Assembly (NCBI GenBank): GCA_002396385.1
Contig: DGTD01000080.1
Coordinates: 732-14,083, forward strand
Length of the DNA stretch: 13,352 nt
Direction of reading: 5' to 3'
Origin: Bacteroidales bacterium UBA4345
GTDB lineage: Bacteria; Bacteroidota; Bacteroidia; Bacteroidales; Paludibacteraceae
The translations under genes were made by a program, and so were the position numbers. The stretch's first letter is position 1. Every line of letters starts with the position of its first letter. The notes beneath the pieces were generated by a model, which made no database searches, was not told the origin of the DNA, and saw nothing but the letters and a program-made list of their open reading frames with translations. Below are positions 1 through 7,272 of this stretch, piece by piece.

Positions 1-122
1 CCCAGACTGTATGCCAGTACCAGCCGCTCTGGCGACAAGTCGCCACCGACAGCCAGCAAACCGTCATCGTCGGCTAGGCAGGGGTCGGGGAACACAACTT
101 CGTCATCCAGTCGGAAAACCAT
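1..122 (-). CDS. aat: Leucyl/phenylalanyl-tRNA--protein transferase, N-terminal fragment
   Basis: This is the 5' end of a minus-strand gene that leaves the window at base 1. The 40 complete codons from the ATG at 122-120 translate to [20 protein letters not shown] followed by [19 protein letters not shown]. The FPd[10 protein letters not shown] and LxxAY elements are characteristic of the extreme N-terminus of Aat. The enzyme moves Leu or Phe from aminoacyl-tRNA onto proteins with N-terminal Arg or Lys, marking them for ClpS/ClpAP degradation in the cytoplasm. The start lies 11 bases after the nspC stop, so aat is probably the next gene in that operon. Only the N-terminal domain is visible; the GNAT-like catalytic domain lies outside, so intactness cannot be judged. 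Confidence 0.9.
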   Translation of the reverse strand, partial: MVFRLDDEVVFPDPCLADDDGLLAVGGDLSPERLVLAYSL

Positions 123-133
123 AACCAGTTTGT

Positions 134-1279
134 TTAAGCCATCCGCGACTTGTAGTCGTCGTAGGAGAATCTACGCAGAATCTCAACCGTTCCGTCGACA
201 TGTTGTAGGGCCAGAGACGGGTGCGAAATGCCGTTAAACATAGTGGTCTTTACCGTTGTATAGTGAATCATATCGAGAAAAACAACCCTACTGCCCACTT
301 TCAAAGGTTTCACGAACGACCAGTCGCCATAAAAATCACCGCTAAGGCAACTGTTACCACCAAGCCGGTAGGTAGGCAGACCAGGTTCAGACACAGACGA
401 AGCACCAATTATATCGGGTTGGTAGGGCATTTCCAGACAATCGGGCATATGGCAGGCGAAAGACACATCGAGCATAGCGGTAGAAACACCTCCATTAACG
501 ACGATGTCTTCAACCGTTGCCACCAATTCACCGGTTTGCCATGCAAAGGCGCTACCTGGTTCAAGAATGACCTGCAGATGTGGGTGACGCAGCCTGAAAG
601 CCTTCAGTATAGCGACCAAATGCTCCACATCGTAACCAGCCTTAGTCATCAAATGTCCGCCACCGAAATTTACCCATTTCACCCTCTCCAACTGTCTGGC
701 AAAATCGCGCTCCAAAATCCGCATTGTTTTCTCCAACTCATAAGAAGTAGACTCACAAAGATTGTGACAATGGATACCTTCGATTCCTTCGGGCAGCGTA
801 TCGCCCAAATTTTGAGCAGTAACGCCCAACCTTGAACCAGGTCCACAAGGATTGTATAACGCAGTTTCGACCGGAGAATAGCCCGGATTAACACGCAGTC
901 CGCAGGATACATTATGTCCGACAGACTTAAGGGCTGGAGCGAAACGCTGGTACTGGGCTACAGAGTTGAAAGTGATATGCGAGCTGCACGAAGCAATTTC
1001 CGGGAACTCGCGATCGGTATAAACAGGAGCGTAAGTATGTGCCAACGAATGCATTTCATCGACCGCCAGCCGGGCTTCAGACAGCGAACTCGCAGTCGTG
1101 CTGAAACCATACTCGCGCACTATAGGGAAAACCTTCCACAATGCAAAAGCCTTAAAAGCCATAATGATTTTCACACCCGCCCTTTCCTCAACGGAACGGA
1201 TGAGGGATAGATTACGGCGGAGACGTGACTCGTCAACCACATAGCATGGAGACGGAAGCGACTCATAGTCAATAAACAT
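134..1279 (-). CDS. nspC: Carboxynorspermidine/carboxyspermidine decarboxylase
   Basis: A PLP-dependent fold-III decarboxylase of 381 residues, the usual NspC length. It decarboxylates carboxyspermidine (or carboxynorspermidine) to spermidine (or norspermidine), the last step of the pathway used by many Bacteroidota instead of the SAM-decarboxylase route. Visible signatures are Lys43 in AFKAFA, expected to form the Schiff base with PLP; His170/His172 in IHCHN; the phosphate-binding glycine loop GGGH at 206-209; EPG at 240-242; and C311-x3-D315 in the GGNSCLSGD segment, which supplies catalytic residues from the partner subunit in this family. The protein is cytosolic and expected to act as a dimer. 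The ATG lies 3 bases after the stop of the TonB-like gene, so translation is probably coupled. The dehydrogenase of the pathway is not in the window. Confidence 0.95.
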   Translation of the reverse strand: MFIDYESLPSPCYVVDESRLRRNLSLIRSVEERAGVKIIMAFKAFALWKVFPIVREYGFSTTASSLSEARLAVDEMHSLAHTYAPVYTDREFPEIASCSSHITFNSVAQYQRFAPALKSVGHNVSCGLRVNPGYSPVETALYNPCGPGSRLGVTAQNLGDTLPEGIEGIHCHNLCESTSYELEKTMRILERDFARQLERVKWVNFGGGHLMTKAGYDVEHLVAILKAFRLRHPHLQVILEPGSAFAWQTGELVATVEDIVVNGGVSTAMLDVSFACHMPDCLEMPYQPDIIGASSVSEPGLPTYRLGGNSCLSGDFYGDWSFVKPLKVGSRVVFLDMIHYTTVKTTMFNGISHPSLALQHVDGTVEILRRFSYDDYKSRMA

Positions 1280-1282
1280 ATA

Positions 1283-1714
1283 TCACTTGAAATAAAGTTT
1301 TATAATGCGGTAGGAACAGACGTTCCGTCCTTTAAAAGTCGCAGGTTTGAACGCGGGGAGTTTCTCTGTAACAGAAACAACCGCAGAAGTATAATCGGGA
1401 TTAAAAGAGCGAAGCACTTTGGCATTCGCTATCTCACCTTTGTCGTTAATGAAAGCCTTGAGCAGAATGATGTTAGAAGACATATTCATCACCATTTCAT
1501 ACTCCTTTGGCAGATTCCGGAAATAGAAATCATAAAGAGCGTCCATACCGCCGGGAAATTCAGCATTGACAGTCGGCATCGTATAGATGGTATCGCAACC
1601 CGACATTTCCTTTTCGAAACTTGACGCAAGCGCATAAGGCAAGCGTACCAATTCAGCAGCAGAGGCCGTAAAGGCAGCCACCGCCACCAATAGCGATAAA
1701 GCAAATTTCTTCAT
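1283..1714 (-). CDS. Secreted TonB C-terminal-domain-like protein
   Basis: A 143-residue protein starting MKKFALSLLVAVAAFTASAA, a clear Sec signal peptide with likely cleavage near residue 20. I prefer the ATG at 1714-1712 because it gives a standard signal peptide; a GTG two codons upstream would add Met-Arg. Residues 48-143 look like a TonB C-terminal domain: the AEFPGGM opening, the KAFINDKGEI strand-turn-strand, and the LPAFKPATFKGR segment. There is no proline-rich spacer and, after cleavage, no membrane anchor, so this is not a canonical energy transducer. Similar small periplasmic proteins are common in Bacteroidota and their function is mostly unknown. Single cysteines lie at 40 and 133. 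It sits between ispF (13-base gap) and nspC (3-base gap), so it is co-transcribed, but the neighbours do not explain its job. Confidence 0.8.
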   Translation of the reverse strand: MKKFALSLLVAVAAFTASAAELVRLPYALASSFEKEMSGCDTIYTMPTVNAEFPGGMDALYDFYFRNLPKEYEMVMNMSSNIILLKAFINDKGEIANAKVLRSFNPDYTSAVVSVTEKLPAFKPATFKGRNVCSYRIIKLYFK

Positions 1715-1727
1715 ACGCACAAACTAA

Positions 1728-2207
1728 TTATTCTTTATAGATAAGCACCGTGGCATAGGCCGAAATACCCTCTTTACGGCCCACAAAGCCCAAATGTTCG
1801 GTAGTGGTCGCCTTCACGGTAACATCTTCCTCGTCGATGCCCAGCACACTGGCCATACACGTCTGCATTTGGTCGATATACGGTTTCATTTTAGGAGCCT
1901 GGGCACAAATGATAGAATCGACATTCGAAATTTTGAAACCTTTGTCAGCCAAAAGACCGGCACATTTTTTCAGAAGGATTTTACTATCAATATTCTTATA
2001 CGCGCCATCAGTATCGGGGAAATGGTAGCCAATATCTTTCAAATGAGCAGCGCCCAGCAATGCGTCACAAACAGCATGAATAAGGACGTCGGCATCGGAA
2101 TGCCCGACAAGGCCGAACTCATAAGGGACACGTATACCACCCAACCATAATTCCCGGTCGGGACCAAACTGATGGACATCGAAACCTATACCTGTACGGA
2201 ATTTCAT
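1728..2207 (-). CDS. ispF: 2-C-methyl-D-erythritol 2,4-cyclodiphosphate synthase
   Basis: IspF cyclises CDP-methylerythritol 2-phosphate to MEcPP with release of CMP, in the non-mevalonate isoprenoid pathway; it acts as a cytosolic trimer. From the ATG at 2207-2205 the protein has 159 residues, matching the family. Metal ligands are visible as D10 and H12 in GFDVH and H44 in the segment after GHSDADVLIH; the nucleotide-binding VKATTTE motif is at 131-137 and GLVGHSDAD at 32-40. A longer reading from a TTG at 2225 would add MIFIFF, which does not belong to the family and falls at the predicted transcription start, so the ATG is preferred. ispF heads the ispF / TonB-like / nspC / aat cluster and lies just downstream of the porV terminator. 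Confidence 0.96.
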   Translation of the reverse strand: MKFRTGIGFDVHQFGPDRELWLGGIRVPYEFGLVGHSDADVLIHAVCDALLGAAHLKDIGYHFPDTDGAYKNIDSKILLKKCAGLLADKGFKISNVDSIICAQAPKMKPYIDQMQTCMASVLGIDEEDVTVKATTTEHLGFVGRKEGISAYATVLIYKE

Positions 2208-2231
2208 AAAAAAAATAAATATCAATTATAG

Positions 2232-2239
2232 CAAATATA
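2232..2239 (-). promoter_or_regulatory. Putative -7 element for the ispF operon
   Basis: Read on the minus strand the sequence is TATATTTG, an exact match to the Bacteroidota TAnnTTTG element. Transcription would start near 2225, giving a leader of about 18 bases before the ispF ATG. No TTTG -33 box is seen at the usual 19-21 base spacing; the nearest TTTG is 12 bases upstream, inside the terminator stem. The region is AT-rich, so a chance match is possible. Confidence 0.4.
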
Positions 2240-2241
2240 AT

Positions 2242-2279
2242 AAAAAAACGGCAAATGTACCATAAAGTGCATCTGCCGT
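2242..2279 (-). terminator. Intrinsic terminator after porV
   Basis: The two arms, 2248-2260 and 2267-2279, form a 13-position stem with one wobble and one mismatch around a 6-base loop. On the minus strand the stem is followed by a run of seven T (complement of 2242-2248). It lies 22 bases beyond the porV stop and should end the porV transcript. No T-run follows in the plus direction, so it acts one way only. Confidence 0.8.
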
Positions 2280-2301
2280 CTTATTTAAAACTAAAAAATA
2301 C

Positions 2302-3531
2302 TTACTCTTCAACAATTTTCTTCAAGCCATCGATATTGAAGCCCAGCGAGAAACGCAAAGTCTGGTCAAGCGGGTTATTCGACGATTGGGCAATCAGGTA
2401 AGCACCATTCAATTCGAACATGCTCAGTTTGAAACCGGCACCCACCGAGAAGTACTTACGGTTACCCTTGCTTTCAGCCTCGTGGAAATAGCCGCCACGA
2501 ACAAAGAACTGCTTATTGTAAGCGTATTCTAGACCCAACGACCACATAATTTCGTCCATTTCTTCCGAGAAGCCACCAGGAGCATCGGTAAAAGAGCGGA
2601 AAATACCGCCAATAGAACCTTTTTTCTGATAATCTTCGTACTTTTTCTCGTATTCCTTAACGCGAGCATCGTACTGTTCTTTGGTCTCGTCGGCACGCTT
2701 AGTAGGGCAAACAGGGGCAGTAGGAACCATCAGTTTGTTCAAGTCGAAAGCCAAAGTCAGCGTGCTATAGTCATCGAACGGGTATTCGAAACTCCCCCCC
2801 ACACGAAGGTTCGCAGGAAGGAATTCCTCGGTATCGCCATCATCGTAAGAGACTTTAGAGCCGATATTCGAAGCGCTTGCACCGAAACCGACGTAAGCGT
2901 TACGGGTTTCTGTCAAAGCAATAGGTTTGCGGTAATAGGCACCCAAATCGGCAGCAATAGCCTTAGCCGCACTAGCGCTGGAACCATCGGAAGACATACC
3001 GTTAGTTATGTCGGAATAAATGAACCTTAGAGCCACACCCGCAGACCAATACTCCGACAACATCATCGAGTAACCGAGGTCGACAGCGAACTCGTAAGGA
3101 CGGCACGAACCAATAGACTGAACATTTCCCATAGCGTCCTTACCGCTTGTCAGTTCAATATCTCCATAAGAGAAATAGCGCAACGAGGCACTAAGGGCAC
3201 GATTCTCACCAAGTTTATAATAACCGGCCAAATAAGCCATATAGATATCATCAACAATCTTCCTCAACCAAGGAGTGTATGACAACGACGCACCACCCTG
3301 CCCCGACATTTGGGCATACTTGGCAAGGTTCCAGTATTGGGAATTCAAATCGGGAGAGGTTGCCACACCAATGTCGCCCATACCTCCGCCACGTGCATCA
3401 GGAGCAATAGAGAGAGAAGGTACAGCAGACTGTAACGGATTGAACATTTCAGATTTCTCGTCAGCCAATGCAGAACCAGCGACAGAGAGCAATGCTGCAG
3501 AAAGGCCCAATCTTATAAATAAGTTTTTCAT
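2302..3531 (-). CDS. porV: T9SS outer-membrane shuttle protein PorV (LptO)
   Basis: A 409-residue outer-membrane beta-barrel of the FadL-like PorV/PorQ family. Residues 1-23 are a signal peptide ending SALA before DEKSE. The N-terminal block SLSIAPDARGGGMGDIGVA (40-58) followed by NSQYWNLAKYA (63-73) is the family signature. In the type IX system PorV collects cargo from the translocon by its C-terminal signal and delivers it to the PorU sortase, and also holds PorU at the surface; these roles are known from Porphyromonas gingivalis and are inferred here. A hydrophilic, charge-rich stretch at 275-306 interrupts the barrel strands and is probably a surface or periplasmic loop. The C-terminus resembles a last beta-strand (LRFSLGFNI, 392-400) plus a short tail. 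The porU neighbours support the assignment, and the gene has its own likely promoter and terminator. Confidence 0.93.
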   Translation of the reverse strand: MKNLFIRLGLSAALLSVAGSALADEKSEMFNPLQSAVPSLSIAPDARGGGMGDIGVATSPDLNSQYWNLAKYAQMSGQGGASLSYTPWLRKIVDDIYMAYLAGYYKLGENRALSASLRYFSYGDIELTSGKDAMGNVQSIGSCRPYEFAVDLGYSMMLSEYWSAGVALRFIYSDITNGMSSDGSSASAAKAIAADLGAYYRKPIALTETRNAYVGFGASASNIGSKVSYDDGDTEEFLPANLRVGGSFEYPFDDYSTLTLAFDLNKLMVPTAPVCPTKRADETKEQYDARVKEYEKKYEDYQKKGSIGGIFRSFTDAPGGFSEEMDEIMWSLGLEYAYNKQFFVRGGYFHEAESKGNRKYFSVGAGFKLSMFELNGAYLIAQSSNNPLDQTLRFSLGFNIDGLKKIVEE

Positions 3532-3707
3532 TCTTTATTCGACAATTTATTATCACAAAAATACGAATATATAACAGAAAAAAAAGTGTTTTATTGTAGG
3601 AATAGCACAAATTTTAGAATCAAGAGAGAGCATAAGTCCTGTAAAAATCTTATAATCATTGCTTGAGAACACACAAAAACATCAGTTTTTCTATGTATTG
3701 CAGACCA
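3532..3707. other. Intergenic region between porU and porV
   Basis: This 176-base AT-rich gap contains the porV -7 element. It also holds a short hairpin (arms 3675-3680 and 3685-3690, 6 pairs, mostly A-T, 4-base loop) just past the porU stop; it has no separate T-run, so I do not call it a terminator. Read-through from porU into porV therefore remains possible. No small ORF stands out. Confidence 0.5.
3556..3563 (-). promoter_or_regulatory. Putative -7 element for porV
   Basis: On the minus strand this reads TATTTTTG, an exact TAnnTTTG match. It lies 24 bases before the porV ATG, and the start site would be near 3549. About 18 bases upstream there is a T-rich stretch but no clean TTTG, so the -33 element is weak. 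Its position supports porV transcription independent of porU. Confidence 0.5.
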
Positions 3708-6700
3708 TTATGGCAGCACCACAATTTTACAGGAGCAGCCCACAAAGGTAGTTTCTTTGGTTTTCAAATCCACCCTACAGATATATACACCACCCCGGAC
3801 GCGTAGCCCCGATGCGTCCCTCAAGTTCCATGGGATTTGGAACTGACCGGTCTCCGAGTTGTCCGTCCCTGTCAGGGTATTGACGCAACGCCCGTCTGCC
3901 CCGAAAATAGAGACCACATAATCGACAGTTGAGAAAGGTCGGTCGTGTTTTACCTGTATACACGTTTCGTCTTGAGCCGGATTCGGAGAAGCGCAAACCT
4001 CATTGATATGAGGCCCCTTCCCGTTTTCCAAAACAAAGGTCAGTCTTTTCGTGGTAGAGTTGTTATGCAGGTCCCACGCCTTAAAGGTGAGCGTGTAAAA
4101 ACCGTCGGGCAGTCCCGTCAGTTTATAGGCCACCATACCGTCGGAACAGCTTTCCATCGAATAGGAGAAATAGTCATTTAGCGAAACAGGGTCACCACCA
4201 TTTACCGAGAGGGTAAGGTTGTGTCCGATACCGACCTCGGACGCATTTATGCCACCAGTGTCGTAAAGTTTCGCCATAAAGACCGGTTCAGCTCCTACCA
4301 CATCGCCATTACGGAAAGACGGAGTGTTTATGAAGGCAGCCACTTGTGGTCCGACAGAATCGGTTACCACGGTATCGAGACTACCGCCCACCACCAAGCC
4401 GGAATAGTTGCCAACAGCCTCAGTCCCGTTACCTGTATCACAGGCATAATAGGCAATACGTGCATTTCCATAACTGTAAACAATGTTGCTAGGGACCATA
4501 AAGCTGATGGAAAACTGTCCTTCGCTCGCTTGTGTGGAACCCGAGAACAAAATGGAGGAATAATCTTTGAATTTAGACACCATAGGGGCGCCATCTTTAT
4601 CAGCATAGTTGCCCTTAGTGCTCCTTACTTGTTTTTTATCGAACACATTTACATAAACTTTCCCGTTGAAGGATTTGTCATAAACGCCATCCTGTTCGAT
4701 ATGGCCCTTGACCACCACTTTCGAAAAAGCGCGTGCAGTGTCGGTCGAAACAGAATCGGTCACCACCCTACCCGAAGGAAACAAGATGTGGAGAGCAGGG
4801 TCGCCCAACAAAGCATACTGTAGACGAGCAATGTTGTTGACCCTATTTTTTGCGGCAAGCATCACATCGCCAATGGTCATTTCCGGTGTTTGCGAGAAAA
4901 ACGCACTGTCAAACTTCAGATTAAAATCCTTGTTATCGCTAATATAGGAATCACGAGAACTGGCGACTACAGCAATAGCCCCGCCATTAGGGGCAAGCAC
5001 CAACGACTCACCACACGAAGTGTTATAGTGGTCGAACTCAGCAAAAGAGCAACTGGCAGAGAACCAGACGCCCTGTTTCTTGTTGGTTAAAGAGGGCACC
5101 TGGTTTTGGGTGAAAATTTGTTCGCCAGCCCAGTTTACCGAGTTGCTATGACCAATATAGTTGATCAACATAGAACCATTTTGGGCATTATCGACAATGA
5201 GTTTCTCCACTTCGGGATAGCAAGGTCTACTCGACTCGGAGACAAGCGTGTAGGAGTCGTTATAGACTTTTTTCTGTATAATGCCAGGACAGACTTTATA
5301 AATCAGTTGGCTCAACTCTTCACCATTATTGAGGAAGCGACTATAAAAAGATAAGGTCTGGTTATCTTTATTATTTGGATCATAATCGTCATCAGCAATT
5401 ATAACAGCCCTTGTTTTCCAAGGCCCCATCTGATTATTGATCATATAGTCTTCTATTTTCGAGACCACGCCCCCGGCCTGTTCTGCGGTAACAACCGGAA
5501 GCCTCCCCACAGCCACCTGACACGAAGCCGAACCCATAGAAAAGAAATCGCCGTTATCGGCAAGCATACCATAATAGTCATCGGCCGGATAATTGGAAGA
5601 GCCCGAACTCCATTGTGGGCAGAGGACCCAATTGTGCGGAACGTTATAGGAATTTGCCAATACGCCCTTATTGTCGAAACAGCCGTCACCGAACAAAAGC
5701 AAATAACGTGGAGCCACACGCTTTGCATCGGCCTGCGCCCTATCGTAAAGCATTTTCAGAAACGAGCGTATAGCCGTAGGGTCGGGGGTTCCCGACGAGA
5801 ATTCGTTGAAAATCTGCTCTTGCGTAAACAGTGCGACAGAAATACCGTCGTTCCGCCTATGTAGGTCAGCCAAACGCTGAGCCTGGGCAAAAAATTGAGC
5901 AGGCGACAGTATGACCAAGTCGGCACCATTAAAGGCGTGCAGATTCTGATTGACGACAGGAGCATACGCCCCGACCTTCAGGAAACCAGCCCCTTTCGGA
6001 TTAAATGCCACATATTTGCAAAAAGGATTGGCAACACCCTTGAATCGGAGGCTGTCGGCACTTACCGAGCAAACGCACTTGGTAATACGGTTCGGATTCG
6101 TCACATTCCAGACCTGGGTTTCGGCATCGGCCCCCGCAACAACATGCTCAAGAACTTTTCCGGCACCTGACCGTAGATTGTTGAAGACTAAGTAACCACC
6201 TTGCAGTTTATTATAGCACAAAGCAGAAGCACTCAGATAATATATATGTCCGACATGTGAAACATAAGGGGAGGAATACCACACATTAAAGTCTAACGAA
6301 TGTGCCTTACCCGACTGGAGGACATTTCCAAAAGATTTAGGGAAGCCTAGTATAAAAGAATCGAAAGACAGCCCCGAAGCAGTTATTCGAAAGGAATCAT
6401 TCTCCGTTTCATTCCTCTGTCGGTTCGCGACATCGACATAGCAAGTCACACATCCGTTGTTTCCGGGTACCATGTTACTGAAAGGCAGACTTATTTTGGT
6501 TGAACCCGACTGCAGCACCCCATCGTCGTACCATGCAGAACCACCCTTGTAGATATTAGTTGTTTGCGGCATATAGATGTTGAACGCATAATGCGTGTTG
6601 ATGGACATGTCAGCATCAGCAGCAAAATCACCGTCAACGGTAGGCGACAAGCGTTCTCCAGGCACCTCCGAAAGGAAATAATGTCCACAATCGGAATAAG

Positions 6701-7109
6701 GGTTAATGGAAAAGGTAAAAGGATCGGTCCCCGTAGATTCAATCTGTTTTAGTACGCCAACACCATAAAACAACAGAAATCCGTCGCCCAAGTACGTACA
6801 CACTTCAGGAATATCGTCAAGATAATCGGCAGTCAGTTTTTCAGGAAGAAGCTGCCCCCCGTAACCATATACGCGCACATTCTTCGGATTTTTGAATCCC
6901 AAAGCCCTCAACTCATCAAAAGTAATCTTGTACATACCCTCATTCATGACACGAACCTTCACCCACATTCCAGTCGAAAGTTTGGAAGAAGACGCATACT
7001 TCGGCAATCGGGCCACAAATGAATCGGCGCCACGACACCAGTTTGAAGCCGCCAAAAGAAGGAAGAGGAACGCTATTGTACGATTTAAAACAGGACTAAA
7101 AGAAATCAT
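3708..7109 (-). CDS. porU: T9SS sortase PorU, porV-proximal copy (C25 family)
   Basis: PorU cuts the C-terminal signal from T9SS cargo and joins the new C-terminus to anionic lipopolysaccharide at the cell surface, working with PorV. The 1133-residue length fits the family. Residues 1 to about 27 form a signal peptide. An N-terminal region begins near FVARLPKYASSSKLS and carries the WVKVRV / GMYKIT and RVYGYGG motifs. The gingipain-like C25 domain spans about 395-775, with H654 in NYIGHSNS and C687 in WFSASCSF, 33 residues apart as in P. gingivalis PorU (H657/C690). Ig-like and linker segments follow. The C-terminal domain (about 1035-1133) starts at SPNPAQDE and ends GVYICRV...KIVVLP; in known PorU this domain is retained. 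Oddly, it contains six cysteines (1039, 1050, 1075, 1111, 1125, 1127) that the paralog lacks. The ATG at 7109 directly precedes the signal peptide. Confidence 0.94.
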   Translation of the reverse strand: MISFSPVLNRTIAFLFLLLAASNWCRGADSFVARLPKYASSSKLSTGMWVKVRVMNEGMYKITFDELRALGFKNPKNVRVYGYGGQLLPEKLTADYLDDIPEVCTYLGDGFLLFYGVGVLKQIESTGTDPFTFSINPYSDCGHYFLSEVPGERLSPTVDGDFAADADMSINTHYAFNIYMPQTTNIYKGGSAWYDDGVLQSGSTKISLPFSNMVPGNNGCVTCYVDVANRQRNETENDSFRITASGLSFDSFILGFPKSFGNVLQSGKAHSLDFNVWYSSPYVSHVGHIYYLSASALCYNKLQGGYLVFNNLRSGAGKVLEHVVAGADAETQVWNVTNPNRITKCVCSVSADSLRFKGVANPFCKYVAFNPKGAGFLKVGAYAPVVNQNLHAFNGADLVILSPAQFFAQAQRLADLHRRNDGISVALFTQEQIFNEFSSGTPDPTAIRSFLKMLYDRAQADAKRVAPRYLLLFGDGCFDNKGVLANSYNVPHNWVLCPQWSSGSSNYPADDYYGMLADNGDFFSMGSASCQVAVGRLPVVTAEQAGGVVSKIEDYMINNQMGPWKTRAVIIADDDYDPNNKDNQTLSFYSRFLNNGEELSQLIYKVCPGIIQKKVYNDSYTLVSESSRPCYPEVEKLIVDNAQNGSMLINYIGHSNSVNWAGEQIFTQNQVPSLTNKKQGVWFSASCSFAEFDHYNTSCGESLVLAPNGGAIAVVASSRDSYISDNKDFNLKFDSAFFSQTPEMTIGDVMLAAKNRVNNIARLQYALLGDPALHILFPSGRVVTDSVSTDTARAFSKVVVKGHIEQDGVYDKSFNGKVYVNVFDKKQVRSTKGNYADKDGAPMVSKFKDYSSILFSGSTQASEGQFSISFMVPSNIVYSYGNARIAYYACDTGNGTEAVGNYSGLVVGGSLDTVVTDSVGPQVAAFINTPSFRNGDVVGAEPVFMAKLYDTGGINASEVGIGHNLTLSVNGGDPVSLNDYFSYSMESCSDGMVAYKLTGLPDGFYTLTFKAWDLHNNSTTKRLTFVLENGKGPHINEVCASPNPAQDETCIQVKHDRPFSTVDYVVSIFGADGRCVNTLTGTDNSETGQFQIPWNLRDASGLRVRGGVYICRVDLKTKETTFVGCSCKIVVLP

Positions 7110-7128
7110 ATAATTTGATTTAAGACAT

Positions 7129-7136
7129 CAAAACTA
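7129..7136 (-). promoter_or_regulatory. Putative -7 element for the proximal porU copy
   Basis: On the minus strand this reads TAGTTTTG, an exact TAnnTTTG match, 19 bases before the ATG at 7109. The predicted start would leave a leader of about 12 bases. No TTTG lies at the expected -33 distance; one is present only 7 bases upstream. Together with the terminator at 7217-7246 it suggests the two porU copies have separate transcripts. Confidence 0.45.
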
Positions 7137-7216
7137 GTATTGGCAAAACGTCTCCGGAACAGAAGCATGACTTCTTCCGTCACATATTAAATAACGGAGC
7201 TCAAACCTAATTATTA

Positions 7217-7246
7217 CAAAAAAAACCGGGCCAAACGGTCCGGTTT
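7217..7246 (-). terminator. Intrinsic terminator after the distal porU copy
   Basis: The arms 7223-7232 and 7237-7246 form a GC-rich 10-position stem (AAACCGG paired with CCGGTTT, plus an inner part with one A/C mismatch on the minus strand) around a 4-base loop. On the minus strand the stem runs into eight T (complement of 7218-7225). It sits 26 bases beyond the porU stop, the classic layout of a strong Rho-independent terminator. Confidence 0.88.
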
Positions 7247-7272
7247 CTAAATCCTATAAATGTACTAAACAG

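Noticed and set aside
221..835. 204-codon plus-strand open frame antisense to nspC
   Set aside because: The minus strand encodes a complete NspC with all catalytic motifs; the antisense product shows no recognisable domain.
2208..2225. Extended ispF start at TTG (2225)
   Set aside because: The added MIFIFF residues do not match IspF and would begin at the predicted transcription start; the ATG at 2207 gives the family length.
3675..3690. Hairpin after the proximal porU stop as a terminator
   Set aside because: Only six pairs, almost all A-T, and the T-run is part of the stem itself; too weak to call.
4221..4823. Long plus-strand open frame antisense to the proximal porU, with a similar one at 7717-8310 antisense to the distal porU
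   Set aside because: The two antisense frames resemble each other only because the sense strand encodes conserved PorU protein. Neither has family motifs, a promoter box or a plausible composition.
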